64,000 nt of DNA from NCBI RefSeq assembly GCF_019669085.1, contig NZ_AP024401.1:682001-746000 (forward strand). The letters run 5' to 3'. The notes beneath the pieces are model-generated. The model was given only the letters and a program-made list of their open reading frames with translations. It was not told where the DNA came from and did not search any database. This document shows positions 29,948 to 39,767 of this stretch, one piece after another; position 1 is the first letter of the stretch; every line of letters begins with the position of its first letter. This DNA is from Borrelia sp. HM. Its GTDB lineage: Bacteria; Spirochaetota; Spirochaetia; Borreliales; Borreliaceae. A program made the translations under genes and the position numbers.

Positions 29948-30388
29948 ATGATTCAGAAAACTACAATTGCTACGGATTCTTTATCTAAGCCAAGAGGGAT
30001 TAATTATGATACAGGACTCCCTTTTAATGTTTTAATTGTTGATGATTCAGTTTTTACTGTAAAGCAGCTTACACAAATTTTTACTTCTGAAGGGTTTAAT
30101 GTTATTGATACTGCTGCTGATGGTGAGGAGGCTGTGATTAAGTATAAAAATCACTACCCTAACATTGATGTTGTTACTCTTGATATTACTATGCCTAGAA
30201 TGGATGGGATCACTTGTCTTTCTAATATTATGGAATTTGATGCAAATGCCAAAATCATAATGATTTCTGCTTTGGGGAAAGAGCAGTTGGTTAAGGATTG
30301 TTTGATTAAAGGTGCAAAGACTTTTATTGTAAAGCCTCTTGATAGAGCCAAGGTTCTTCAAAGAGTTATGTCTGTATTTGTTAAATGA
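29948..30388 (+). CDS. cheY3: Chemotaxis response regulator CheY3
   Basis: A single receiver domain of 146 residues with an N-terminal extension of about 25 residues. The acidic pocket VDDS (31-34), the phospho-acceptor D79 in VTLDITMPRMD, the conserved Ser in MISALG and Lys in FIVKPLD are all present. Phosphorylated CheY3 binds the flagellar switch. The number D79 equals that used for B. burgdorferi CheY3. AGAGGG precedes the ATG. It closes the flaA operon and converges on the gene ending at 30403. Confidence 0.96.
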   Translation: MIQKTTIATDSLSKPRGINYDTGLPFNVLIVDDSVFTVKQLTQIFTSEGFNVIDTAADGEEAVIKYKNHYPNIDVVTLDITMPRMDGITCLSNIMEFDANAKIIMISALGKEQLVKDCLIKGAKTFIVKPLDRAKVLQRVMSVFVK

Positions 30389-30402
30389 ATCACTATTTTT
30401 GT

Positions 30403-30924
30403 TTAGTGTTCTAGTTGTGATCTATAAAAAATAATTTCATTACTTATTTCTTTTAAATTTTTTGTGAAGTATTGCATGTTTAGGTTAAAGATTTCTAATT
30501 TGTTCTTGTTGTTATTGCCTACATATAGTTCTAGCTTATAAAATCCTTTTTTTGTATATATTAATGCTGAGCTTTTAAAAATTGAGTTAATAGTTTTTAT
30601 TTTAAATATTTTATATTTTGAAAAATCATTGTCAATAATTTCGTCTTGAATTAGATATTTATTGGCTTCTTTGTAAGTTGGTGTTATGTTGTTATAGTCA
30701 ATTTTGCCTTTAATAATGCTTTTTATAAAATTTTCTGTTAATTTATATATCTGTATTTCATATGTGTTTTTTGGATATTTAGTATAATATTCTTCTTCTA
30801 TGATTAAATTAAAAGCTGAGTATCTTTTAGGTGATTCTGATGATCTTTTTTCAATTGAAGTTGTTATTAATCTTGAGTGAATTTGTATGCTGATCATTAT
30901 GAGAAAAAAAACTTTTTGTATCAT
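30403..30924 (-). CDS. Exported protein of unknown function (173 aa)
   Basis: The N-terminus (MIQKVFFLIMISIQIHSRLI) looks like a signal peptide. The mature part is charged and strand-rich, with FIKSIIKGKIDYNNITPTYK and FYKLELYVGNNNKNKLEIF. The start overlaps the end of the upstream membrane-protein gene by 4 bases (ATGA), the first of three such short overlaps in this minus-strand block running back to gph. No family recognised; presumably it acts outside the cytoplasm next to its membrane-protein neighbour. Confidence 0.72.
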   Translation of the reverse strand: MIQKVFFLIMISIQIHSRLITTSIEKRSSESPKRYSAFNLIIEEEYYTKYPKNTYEIQIYKLTENFIKSIIKGKIDYNNITPTYKEANKYLIQDEIIDNDFSKYKIFKIKTINSIFKSSALIYTKKGFYKLELYVGNNNKNKLEIFNLNMQYFTKNLKEISNEIIFYRSQLEH

Positions 30925-31970
30925 GTATTTTCCTTACTATTAGTATTTATTATTTTTTTTACAATTTCAATTTCTAAGGGAATTTTGCTTTTTCTCTTTG
31001 CATTTAGCTTATCTTTTAATATTACATTGTTAAATGCTTTTGCCATTTGATATACTTTTTCTTCACTGAAATAGAATGGAATTTGAATTTTTCTGTATTC
31101 AATTGGGTCTTGTAAGACTTTTTGCATAAGTATAATTGGATTTAGAAAACTTGCTTTAAAAAATTTATAAAAATTTGTTAAAAACATAGCAAATGATACA
31201 AATATTGTAAATAGGAATAGTCCAGTTACAGAATCGTTTTTTCTTTGAAGATATTTATCTATGTAAAATTTTGTTTGATCTATTTCGATAATCTTGTATT
31301 CACTAGGACTGTAGTAAAAAAATATATCATCAGATTTAGAATATATTGTTTTATCCATATCTTTAATTATGAGTATAAAGGGATACATTTCTTTAATATA
31401 GTTTTTTTCAGTTGTTATTGATATGTTTTTTATAATATTAAATTCTTGTTTCTCTGGAATTGTGTTTGCAAAACCTGAACTTGAGAATATTATGAAAAAT
31501 ATGAATGGAATTAATAAACTTATTGAAAATGTTCTAGCAAATGCAATTAATATTAAATTTTTATCTTTTGAATTATAATAAATTTCTATCATTAGGTCGT
31601 TAAATCTAAGTAGTCTTAGAAATCTTAATTTTAAAAGTGAGAGTATAATTGGACTTAGAATTGTTTCATGAGGATTAATTATATTTTTAATTTGATGAGA
31701 ACTATAAAATATTAAAGGAACTAGGCAATGTATTAAATCAAAGAATAAATTGTTTCTTATATATATTTGTAATGTTTGTGATAAATAAGCTTTTGATATT
31801 TTATAGATAAAAATTAAGATCAATATTAAATCAAATAAGAATCCAATAAATATTAGTGCAAATCGAATCTTGTATGGTAAAAAAAGTATGATTGATAATT
31901 CCTCTATTAAAAATCCAAGTATTGAAGCAATCAAAGCAGCTTTAAAAAAATTTGAGAGTATCTTTACCAT
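30921..31970 (-). CDS. Membrane protein with voltage-sensor-like N-terminal half
   Basis: The 349-residue protein has about six membrane helices. Helix 3 (NNLFFDLIHCLVPLIFY) and helix 4 (ILSLLKLRFLRLLRFNDL) resemble S3 and S4 of voltage-sensing domains: Arg at 116, 119 and 122, every third residue. A fifth helix (about 139-164), an outside domain of about 90 residues, a sixth helix (about 250-268) and a cytoplasmic tail starting LNPIILMQKVLQDP, faintly HAMP-like, follow. No K+ channel selectivity filter (TVGYG) is seen. The resemblance is by eye. It overlaps both neighbours by a few bases. Confidence 0.7.
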   Translation of the reverse strand: MVKILSNFFKAALIASILGFLIEELSIILFLPYKIRFALIFIGFLFDLILILIFIYKISKAYLSQTLQIYIRNNLFFDLIHCLVPLIFYSSHQIKNIINPHETILSPIILSLLKLRFLRLLRFNDLMIEIYYNSKDKNLILIAFARTFSISLLIPFIFFIIFSSSGFANTIPEKQEFNIIKNISITTEKNYIKEMYPFILIIKDMDKTIYSKSDDIFFYYSPSEYKIIEIDQTKFYIDKYLQRKNDSVTGLFLFTIFVSFAMFLTNFYKFFKASFLNPIILMQKVLQDPIEYRKIQIPFYFSEEKVYQMAKAFNNVILKDKLNAKRKSKIPLEIEIVKKIINTNSKENT

Positions 31971-32827
31971 TTATTTTTCCTAGCTATTTCTAGAAGTTCT
32001 TTAATAATTCTTGGATCATATTCTTTTGAGTTTGATTGTTTTATTGAGAACCAGCTCTCATCATATCCTATGAATCCTTGTGTCTTATTATTTTTAATGT
32101 TTGGAATTTTAGTTCTGTTTGCAAAAACAGATATTAATGTTGCAATTGGTGACATATTATTTAGATTTTCATATCTAAATAGACTTTGAGTTATTAATTT
32201 AGTTGTGGTGTTGTCTAAAAATTCAATTTCTTGGCTGATTAATTTTGATATATTTTCAATATTTGTTGAAATTAATTTCACCTCTTTTTCAATATAAAAT
32301 TTGATTATTAAAACCCTCAATAGTAGTAATATTTTTAAGTAGTTTTTTACAATTTTTGAAGAATTAAGAATATCATTTTCTTTTTTTATTAGGTATATTG
32401 TATAAGAATTTTTGTCTTCAAAAAGTTTGTTTACATAAAATGTTATATGTCCACTACTTATAGAATTAAAATTGTATAAAAATTCTTTTCTAAAGTAAGG
32501 ATTTGCTTTAATAGAATGAAATATTAGTTCTAAATTATGTTTGTTGAATTCTTTTCTAAAAAGGTCTTTTACGAGGTTAAGATCAATAGAATCGATATTT
32601 GACAAAATAATAGGATTAAGTATGATGTCTGTTTTTTTTTTAACGTATTGAATAAGTAAATCAGCATCAGATTTAAAGTTTTCATCTATAAATGTTGAAA
32701 TTGTTTTTTTATTTTCTTCTAGATATTTGATTATTTCAATTTCTTTTTCAAATACTGATAAACCCTTGATGCTTGTATGATTAAATAAATAATGATACAA
32801 GTGCGGGAAATATACCTTTAAATTCAT
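31964..32827 (-). CDS. Conserved protein of unknown function (287 aa)
   Basis: A soluble, strongly helical protein beginning MNLKVYFPHLYHYLFNHTSIK, with no signal peptide. A hydrophobic patch (YLKILLLLRVLIIKFYI, about 165-181) is within a helical region and is probably not a membrane segment. The start overlaps gph by 4 bases and the end overlaps the voltage-sensor-like gene by 7 bases, so the block is probably one transcript. No family recognised. Confidence 0.7.
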   Translation of the reverse strand: MNLKVYFPHLYHYLFNHTSIKGLSVFEKEIEIIKYLEENKKTISTFIDENFKSDADLLIQYVKKKTDIILNPIILSNIDSIDLNLVKDLFRKEFNKHNLELIFHSIKANPYFRKEFLYNFNSISSGHITFYVNKLFEDKNSYTIYLIKKENDILNSSKIVKNYLKILLLLRVLIIKFYIEKEVKLISTNIENISKLISQEIEFLDNTTTKLITQSLFRYENLNNMSPIATLISVFANRTKIPNIKNNKTQGFIGYDESWFSIKQSNSKEYDPRIIKELLEIARKNKW

Positions 32828-33486
32828 TTGATTATTTCCAGAAGTTCAGATGGACTATTGAGGATATATTTTGCTCCATTTTCTTTAAGTTCATCTCTTG
32901 TTCTAAATCCCCATGAAACTCCTATGGGTAAGAATCCGGCATTTTTAGCAGTCATCATATCAATATCGCTGTCTCCAATATATGCTATTTCTTCTGGTAT
33001 AAGATTTAATTCTATTATCATATCAAGTGCATTTGCAGGATTTGGTTTTGCTTCAAATCTTGATGAATAACCTCTGATTTCAAAAAAGTTTATATCTTTA
33101 AATATATTTTTTGTTACTATTAAGAGTTCTTCATGGTTTTTGTTGCTTAAAATACCAACAGGAATTTTAAGTGAATTTAGAGTTTTTAAAAGTTCTGGTA
33201 TTCCATCATATACTCTTGTTTTGGAAAAGATATTTTGATTATATGCTTTTACAAATTCTTGATAAAGATTGTCTTTAAATTGATTATCGTTTAAGTTTAT
33301 TTGAAGATGTTTTAAAGTATTGTCTACTAATTTAGAATATCCCCCTCCAACAAAGGTTTTATATTCATCTGTTTTAATTTCATTATACCCTAGTTTTTTT
33401 AGTGCCCAGTTCATTGAAATTGCAATATCCATGATGCTGTTTATTAAAGTCCCATCCATGTCAAAAATGCAAGCTTTGATTTTCAT
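32824..33486 (-). CDS. gph: HAD-family phosphatase, phosphoglycolate phosphatase-like
   Basis: The 220-residue HAD hydrolase has motif I FDMDGTLINS (D8, D10), motif II in VGILSNKNHE, motif III lysine in EAKPNPANALD and motif IV IGDSDIDMMTAKNAG, with a helical cap after motif I as in Gph. It would remove phosphate from phosphoglycolate or a similar small substrate; the exact substrate is uncertain. The start is ATG at 33486. It leads the minus-strand block 33486-30403 and is divergent from the ABC importer genes across 215 bases. Confidence 0.85.
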   Translation of the reverse strand: MKIKACIFDMDGTLINSIMDIAISMNWALKKLGYNEIKTDEYKTFVGGGYSKLVDNTLKHLQINLNDNQFKDNLYQEFVKAYNQNIFSKTRVYDGIPELLKTLNSLKIPVGILSNKNHEELLIVTKNIFKDINFFEIRGYSSRFEAKPNPANALDMIIELNLIPEEIAYIGDSDIDMMTAKNAGFLPIGVSWGFRTRDELKENGAKYILNSPSELLEIIK

Positions 33487-33701
33487 ATTTTAATCCTCTT
33501 AAAGATAATCATTTTTTGAATGTATTTTCATTTTATCATTGTTTTTATTTTTTATTAATTGTATTGCATGGTTTTAATGTTTTGCATGCTTTATCTTTTT
33601 TTTAAGATCCCTTGAAAATATTTATTTTTAATTTTAACATATTTTTGTAAGGTATAAACAAGTTGTTATTCTATCTTTTTTAGGTTTCAGGTTATTTTTT
33701 G

Positions 33702-35282
33702 ATGCAAGATATACTAATTTTAGATAAGCTTACTAAGCGGTATGGAGATTTTATTGCTAATGATAATATTTGTATAAACTTTGAAAAAGGAAAAATACAT
33801 GCTATTCTTGGCGAAAATGGTGCAGGAAAAACTACTTTAATGAAAACTATTTATGGAATTCATAAGCCAGATAGTGGAAAAATTTTTTTACGAGGCAAAG
33901 AATTACATCTTAAAGATTCAAGCGAGTCCATTTTGAATGGTATTGGGATGGTCTTCCAACATTTTATGTTAATTCCACGATTTATTGCTTTGCAGAATGT
34001 CATTTTAGGGTGCGAAGATACAAGATTTGGTTTTATTAATTATTCTCTTATCAGAAAAAAGATACTTCATCTTTCTAAAAAATATGGTTTAAACATAGAT
34101 CTTGATAATCCAATTGAAAATTTAGGTGTTGGGATGGCACAAAAAATAGAAATATTAAAAGTTCTTTATAGGAACTCAGATATTATTATTTTTGATGAAC
34201 CTACAGCAGTGCTTACACCTATTGAGATTGATGAGTTCATGAATATTTTAAGAAAATTAGCTATGGAAGGACATACTATAATACTTATTACACATAAGAT
34301 AAAAGAAATAAAAACTGTGGCACAAAGATGCACAGTGATGCGTCTTGGCAAAGTGGTTGGAACTTTTGAGGTTGCTGAAATTGATGAAAGGAACCTTACT
34401 AGGTTGATGATAGGTAAAGAAACTTCTCTTGATCTTTCTAAAAAACAGGTTGTTTCTCATATAAACATTCTTGATATTAAGAACTTAAGTGTTAAAGATG
34501 AACGAAATGTTTTAAAGGTAAAGGATGTTAGTTTTAGTCTTAGAAAAGGTGAAATTTTTGGAATAGCTGGCATTGAAGGAAGTGGTCAAGAAGAATTAGT
34601 TGAAGCACTCATTGGAGTTAGGGATGTATTTAGTGGTGATATTCTTAAGAGAGTCGGTGATAAGTTTGAATCAATAAAAGGTCTAAGCGTAAAACAAATA
34701 ATAGAAAAAAAAATTGGTCATATTCCATCTGATAGGCAAAAACATGGTCTTATTTTAGACTTTAATATTTTTCAAAATATCGGACTTAAGAGTTTTGATG
34801 ATGCAAATTATTTAAAGATTAAGAGTAATAGTTTAGATAATAGTAACTTAATATTTAAGTTTTTAAATATGTTTAAAAAACAGTTTGTTAATTTTGATTT
34901 AAGCTTTCTTAAGAAAATAAGCAAACAGCTTGCAGTATCATTTGATATTAAACCGAGGAATGTTTCAAGCAAAGTTAGAAATTTATCTGGGGGTAATCAA
35001 CAAAAGGTAATTATTGCACGTGAAATTAATTTAAAACCTGAAATTTTATTAGCAGTTCATCCTACAAGGGGACTTGATATAGGTGCTATTGAAAATGTTT
35101 ATCAAAAGATTATGGAACAGAGGGATGCAGGGATGACAATTCTTCTTGTATCTTTTGAACTTTGTGAGCTTATGAGAGTTTGTGATAGGATAGCTGTAAT
35201 GTATAACGGGAAAATTATGGGTATTTTAGAAATTAATTTTGATGCTAGCGTAATTGGTAAGATGATGATGGGAGTAGTTTAA
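33702..35282 (+). CDS. ABC transporter ATP-binding protein, nucleoside/sugar type (two NBDs)
   Basis: The protein has two ABC domains. The first has an intact Walker A (GENGAGKTT), Walker B (IIIFDEPTAVLTP) and a degenerate signature (LGVGMAQ). The second has a variant Walker A (GIEGSGQEELVEALIG) but a good signature (LSGGNQQKVIIARE). This layout is that of nucleoside importers fed by Bmp/TmpC-type binding proteins (NupO-like) and of Mgl/Rbs sugar importers. A purine nucleoside role is suggested by Borrelia literature on Bmp proteins. ATG 33702 is chosen over TTG 33699. Two permeases follow directly; no binding protein gene is nearby. Confidence 0.9.
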   Translation: MQDILILDKLTKRYGDFIANDNICINFEKGKIHAILGENGAGKTTLMKTIYGIHKPDSGKIFLRGKELHLKDSSESILNGIGMVFQHFMLIPRFIALQNVILGCEDTRFGFINYSLIRKKILHLSKKYGLNIDLDNPIENLGVGMAQKIEILKVLYRNSDIIIFDEPTAVLTPIEIDEFMNILRKLAMEGHTIILITHKIKEIKTVAQRCTVMRLGKVVGTFEVAEIDERNLTRLMIGKETSLDLSKKQVVSHINILDIKNLSVKDERNVLKVKDVSFSLRKGEIFGIAGIEGSGQEELVEALIGVRDVFSGDILKRVGDKFESIKGLSVKQIIEKKIGHIPSDRQKHGLILDFNIFQNIGLKSFDDANYLKIKSNSLDNSNLIFKFLNMFKKQFVNFDLSFLKKISKQLAVSFDIKPRNVSSKVRNLSGGNQQKVIIAREINLKPEILLAVHPTRGLDIGAIENVYQKIMEQRDAGMTILLVSFELCELMRVCDRIAVMYNGKIMGILEINFDASVIGKMMMGVV

Positions 35283-36413
35283 ATGAGCATAAAGAATTAT
35301 AACTTTAAAAAAGTAATTATGGAATTTTTAAATTCATCAGTGTTTATCAATTTTTTTGCATTTTTTTTTGCTATTTTAATTCTTGGATTAATAGTATTAC
35401 TTATTGGTTATTCCCCCTTTAGAATGTACTATATAATGATAGAAGGGATATTTTCTTCGCCTAAGCATATTGGATATATTTTAAGCTATGCTACACCGTT
35501 AATTTTTACTGGTCTTTCGATTGGCATTGCTTTAAAAGCCAGACTTTTTAATATTGGTGTTGAGAGTCAATTTATTCTTGGTTCAATTTCAGCTTTGATA
35601 GCTGGAATTTTTTTGGATTTTTCTCCTTTATTACATATAACTTGTATTTTTATTTTTTCCTTTTTAGTTTCAGGTATTTTAGGTATTTTGATTGGATATT
35701 TAAAAATTAAATTCAATGTAAGCGAAGTAATTTCGGGTATAATGTTTAATTGGATTTTATTTCATTTTAATAATCTGATTGTAGATTTGCCTTTTATCAA
35801 AAAAGACAACAGTGATTTATCTAAGCCGGTTAGAGAAAGTGCTTTTATTGATTTTTTTGGTTCTTGGAAACTTTCCTCTGAAGGACTTGCTTATAGAGCA
35901 GAGCATCCATTTATTAATGATTTGTTGAAGGCTCCTATTAATTTTGGGATAATTATTGGAATTGTTATTGCATTTTTAATTTGGATTTTATTGAATAAAA
36001 CCATTCTTGGCTTTAAAATAAGCTCTGTAGGGCATAACATTGATGCTTCTTATCGTGTAGGCATTAATATTAAAAAAGTCTTGATGTTTACTATGTTTTT
36101 ATCAGGTGCACTTGCTGGGTGTGCAGGTGCTGTACAGGTTATAGGGGTTAATAAGTCAATATTTAAGCTTTCTTATATGGAAGGGATTGGACTTAATGGT
36201 ATAGCTGTTGCTTTAATGGGAAATAATTCACCAATAGGAATAGTATTTTCAAGTATTTTATTTTCAGTTTTGATTTATGGGAGTGGTAGAGTTCAGAGTT
36301 TAATGGGGTTGTCCTCTGCAGTTGTGACTTTAATGATAGGAATAGTAATGATTGTAATGTCTGCTAGCCATTTTTTAAATAAGATCTTCTTGGGGAGGTA
36401 TAAAAAGTGTTAA
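35283..36413 (+). CDS. ABC transporter permease (nucleoside type), first subunit
   Basis: The 376-residue inner membrane protein has about nine hydrophobic segments and the permease signature SVGHNIDASYRVGINIKK, followed by SGALAGCAGAVQVIG and MEGIGLNGIAVALMGNNSP, typical of the NupP/YufP branch. It starts on the base after the ATPase stop codon and overlaps the second permease by 7 bases, so all three are one operon. The channel would be a heterodimer with the next protein. Confidence 0.9.
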   Translation: MSIKNYNFKKVIMEFLNSSVFINFFAFFFAILILGLIVLLIGYSPFRMYYIMIEGIFSSPKHIGYILSYATPLIFTGLSIGIALKARLFNIGVESQFILGSISALIAGIFLDFSPLLHITCIFIFSFLVSGILGILIGYLKIKFNVSEVISGIMFNWILFHFNNLIVDLPFIKKDNSDLSKPVRESAFIDFFGSWKLSSEGLAYRAEHPFINDLLKAPINFGIIIGIVIAFLIWILLNKTILGFKISSVGHNIDASYRVGINIKKVLMFTMFLSGALAGCAGAVQVIGVNKSIFKLSYMEGIGLNGIAVALMGNNSPIGIVFSSILFSVLIYGSGRVQSLMGLSSAVVTLMIGIVMIVMSASHFLNKIFLGRYKKC

Positions 36414-37336
36414 ATACGCTAGTATTTTTAATTAGTGAAACTCTTGTAAATTCTCAGATCTTAATTTTAGCTGCTCTTGGTGGGCTTATAAGTGAAAAAA
36501 GTGGAATAATAAATATTGGGATTGAGGGTACAATGGCTCTTGGGGCATTTGTAGGTGCTACTTGTGCATATTATTATGGTAGTCCATTATTTGCAATTTT
36601 TATTGGCGGTCTTTCAGGACTTATTCTTTCAATTCTTCATGCTATTTTTACTATTTTTTTTCAATCAGATCAGATAATAACTGGGATGGCTATTAATTTT
36701 TTAGGGCCGGCTATTGCTATATTGTTTGGAACTTTTATTTTTGGTTCTATTTCAACGCCTCCAATAGATATTAAATTGCCTGTATTTTTTGATGGTGTCT
36801 TAGATAAAAAATCTCTTATCTTTCAGATTTTAGGTAAAAGATATTCATTTCATATGGCAATAATATGTGTTATTATTGTTCATATTATATTGAAATATAC
36901 TAAAATTGGACTTAGAATTAAGGCTAGTGGTGAAGAACCGGAAGTTTTAGAATCGCTTGGAGTTAATGTAATTATGATTAGATTTTTTTGTGTGCTTTTA
37001 AGTGGCTTATTTGCTGGAATTTCTGGAGCGGTGCTCTCTACTGTAATTGCTTCAAGTTATACGCAAGGTATGGTTGGTGGTCAAGGTTTTGTTGCTATTG
37101 TTATGTTAATTTTTGGAAATTGGCAACCTTTTGGAATTTTAATGGGTAGCTTTTTATTTTCTTTCATGAGAACTTTAGTTGTCATTTTATCTCAGGTTTC
37201 TTTTTTTTCTTTGATGGTTTCTCCTAAAATTTTAATCATTTTACCTTATCTTGTTGTTATTCTCAGTCTTATGTTTTTTTCGAAAAGTAATTATGCTCCT
37301 AAATCTTTAGGTGTTCCTTATAAAAAAGGTTGTTGA
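36407..37336 (+). CDS. ABC transporter permease (nucleoside type), second subunit
   Basis: The 309-residue membrane protein pairs with the previous one. Typical segments are LGGLISEKSGIINIGIEGTM, the cytoplasmic loop RIKASGEEPEVLESLGVN, and GQGFVAIVMLIFGNWQPFG. It matches the NupQ/YufQ type. The start is GTG at 36407, behind a strong GGGGAGG (36393-36399). The operon ends here; a 168-base spacer with a short tandem repeat precedes mcp4. Confidence 0.9.
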   Translation: MLNTLVFLISETLVNSQILILAALGGLISEKSGIINIGIEGTMALGAFVGATCAYYYGSPLFAIFIGGLSGLILSILHAIFTIFFQSDQIITGMAINFLGPAIAILFGTFIFGSISTPPIDIKLPVFFDGVLDKKSLIFQILGKRYSFHMAIICVIIVHIILKYTKIGLRIKASGEEPEVLESLGVNVIMIRFFCVLLSGLFAGISGAVLSTVIASSYTQGMVGGQGFVAIVMLIFGNWQPFGILMGSFLFSFMRTLVVILSQVSFFSLMVSPKILIILPYLVVILSLMFFSKSNYAPKSLGVPYKKGC

Positions 37337-37352
37337 TTTTTATTCTCATTTT

Positions 37353-37377
37353 TTTTAATATACTCTTTTAATATACT
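37353..37377. repeat. Tandem 12-base direct repeat upstream of mcp4
   Basis: TTTTAATATACT occurs at 37353-37364 and again at 37366-37377, one base apart. It lies between the transporter operon and mcp4, about 130 bases before the mcp4 start, and could be a protein-binding site or chance in AT-rich DNA. Confidence 0.45.
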
Positions 37378-37504
37378 GTTTAAATTATTTGAGATTTATT
37401 TAGGAGAATTATATTTTTTGGTATAAATTTTTTATGGGGATATTTATTTAATTTTTAGGTTTGTTGAATTAATTAGGTGAGTGGTTAATTTACGAGGTAT
37501 TTTT

Positions 37505-39739
37505 ATGTTAAAAATTAAGCACAAATTTGTTGGACTTTTATTTTTATATTTATTGATGACTATATTATTTTTATCTTTAATTTTTAAATTTATTTTGGGT
37601 AATTATTTAGAAAGTTATTATAAACAGCTTACAAGAGGACAAGTAAGACGAGCTGCCTTTTCTGTAAAGGCGTTGTTAGATACATTTTATATCATAATTG
37701 ATGGTGCAAGCTCTACTTTAGCTCTTGAGACTATAGGAGGATATTCTTCTTTAAAAAATGGTGGACGTAGTTTTTCAGAAGTCGAATTAAATAAAATTAG
37801 ATCTAATTCTAAAATAGTTATTGATACTTTAAAGGTAGATCAAAGATATAGAAGTCGATTATATGAGATATTATCGGATCTAAAACTTAATACTTTTTAT
37901 GAAGAATTTGCATTTCTTGATTTTGAAGGTAAAATAATTGTTACTACAAGACATGAAAGTAATACTGATTTTGGTCAGTCTGAGGCAAACATCAGCTATA
38001 TTAAAAAAGCTTTGGAAGATTTTAAAAAAAATAAATTAAATTTCGTTGGTTGGTATTCTAATCTTACTGAAGGTATGGCAGGAGAAGTTGCTTCGAGATC
38101 CCGATATGATAATAAAAAAGCTTTTGCTGTAGTTGTTCCTGTATTTTCAGCAGAAGATAAAGTAGCTTTTGGTTATTTGGTAGGTTATGTACTAGATGAT
38201 GTTATAAGAGATAAATTAGATAGAATTAGATTTGGTTTTTATAATAGAGGAAATTTATTTTATTTAGATCCAAATAATAGGATTGTTAATCCTTTAATAG
38301 AATATAACGAGAGTAGCAATGTTAGTGATAAGTTTATTGGTATTTTAAAGGATGTATTGTCTAGACCTCCTAAAAAATCTTCCGTAGCAACTGAGTTACC
38401 GGTTTATCAAATTGAGAGGGCTTATCTTCCAGAAATGAAATTGTATAACTATTATGCCATATTGCCTATTGGCAGTGAGCTTGGCAAAAATAGTGGGATT
38501 CTTCTTGCAAGAATTCCTTATGAAGATATTTATGGAGTTGTTAATAGTTTAGCTTTTAAATTTATTTTATGCTCTGCTGTAGGGCTTATTGTGTTAGTTA
38601 TTATTTTTTCAGTAGAAGTAGAAAAAATTATTAGTTCTAGGTTGGATCTGGTTAGAAAATTAGTAAAAGAAATAGTTAAAGGCAATTTAGATGGAACTTA
38701 TGTTATCCAAAGTGATAAATACTCTGATGAGCTGAGTTTATTAGGATTACAAATTATTAAAATGAGAGATGCTATTGCTGATGCTATTACAAGTGTTCTT
38801 AGAAACATTAGTTATGTTAATAAAGCAAGTCTTGAAGTTGCTAATTCAAGTCAAAACTTAAGTTCTAGTTCGTTACAACAAGCTTCAACACTTGAAGAAA
38901 TGTCAGCTAATATTGAACAAATATCATCTGGAGTTAAGATGAGTGCTAATAATTCCCGAGAAACGGAGCGTATTGCCTTAACTACTAATAAGAATGCTCA
39001 AATAGGGGGTAAAGCTGTTGAGGAATCTGTTATAGCTATGCAAGCTATTGTGGAGAAAGTTAGTGTTATTGAGGAGATAGCTAGAAAAACTAATTTGCTT
39101 GCTTTAAATGCAGCTATTGAAGCTGCAAGGGCTGGAGATGAAGGCAAGGGATTTGCTGTTGTAGCAAGTGAAATTAGGAAGCTTGCTGATCTTAGTAAGG
39201 AATCTGCTCTTGAGATTGGTGAATTAGTTGATAAAAATTCTAAATTGGCAGCAGATGCTGGATTGATTTTTAAAGATATATTACCTGAAATAGAGAAAAC
39301 CACCGAACTTGTAAAGAAGATTTCTGAAGGGAGTTATAAACAAAATGAACAAATTATTCAGTTTAAAACAGCCCTTGATCAGGTAGAGGAAGTTGTTCAA
39401 GCTTCAGCATCAAGTAGTGAAGAGCTTTCAAGTATGGCTGATAGAATGCTTGAAAAAGCCAAGGAGCTTAAGCAAATAGTATCTTTCTTCCAAATTAAAG
39501 ATTGTGAAGTTGGTGTTTCTTCTTGTAATTTTAGCCCTATTAATGATGACCTTATGACTAAAGATTTTTCTTCTTTAAAGATAGAAGATAATTCATCTTC
39601 AGTTGATAGTCAAAATGATAATATGCATGGTGATTCAAGTATAAGTCGTAAATCTATTAATAAGAGGGTAGACCCTAAAAAAGCTATTGATATTGCCGAC
39701 AAGGACTTAGATTTTGATGAAGACTTTTCAGATTTTTAG
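37505..39739 (+). CDS. mcp4: Methyl-accepting chemotaxis protein (Mcp4 type)
   Basis: The 744-residue receptor has an N-terminal membrane helix (about 6-30), a large extracytoplasmic sensing domain of Cache type, a second helix (about 350-370), a HAMP-like linker and a cytoplasmic signalling helix pair whose tip is [21 protein letters not shown] low-complexity acidic tail ends the protein. It signals to CheA/CheW. ATG 37505 follows GAGG by 7 bases; the GTG at 37481 has no such site. mcp5 follows 28 bases later. The ligand is unknown. Confidence 0.93.
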   Translation: MLKIKHKFVGLLFLYLLMTILFLSLIFKFILGNYLESYYKQLTRGQVRRAAFSVKALLDTFYIIIDGASSTLALETIGGYSSLKNGGRSFSEVELNKIRSNSKIVIDTLKVDQRYRSRLYEILSDLKLNTFYEEFAFLDFEGKIIVTTRHESNTDFGQSEANISYIKKALEDFKKNKLNFVGWYSNLTEGMAGEVASRSRYDNKKAFAVVVPVFSAEDKVAFGYLVGYVLDDVIRDKLDRIRFGFYNRGNLFYLDPNNRIVNPLIEYNESSNVSDKFIGILKDVLSRPPKKSSVATELPVYQIERAYLPEMKLYNYYAILPIGSELGKNSGILLARIPYEDIYGVVNSLAFKFILCSAVGLIVLVIIFSVEVEKIISSRLDLVRKLVKEIVKGNLDGTYVIQSDKYSDELSLLGLQIIKMRDAIADAITSVLRNISYVNKASLEVANSSQNLSSSSLQQASTLEEMSANIEQISSGVKMSANNSRETERIALTTNKNAQIGGKAVEESVIAMQAIVEKVSVIEEIARKTNLLALNAAIEAARAGDEGKGFAVVASEIRKLADLSKESALEIGELVDKNSKLAADAGLIFKDILPEIEKTTELVKKISEGSYKQNEQIIQFKTALDQVEEVVQASASSSEELSSMADRMLEKAKELKQIVSFFQIKDCEVGVSSCNFSPINDDLMTKDFSSLKIEDNSSSVDSQNDNMHGDSSISRKSINKRVDPKKAIDIADKDLDFDEDFSDF

Positions 39740-39767
39740 AATTTATTTTGTGAGAGGTAGTTAGTGT

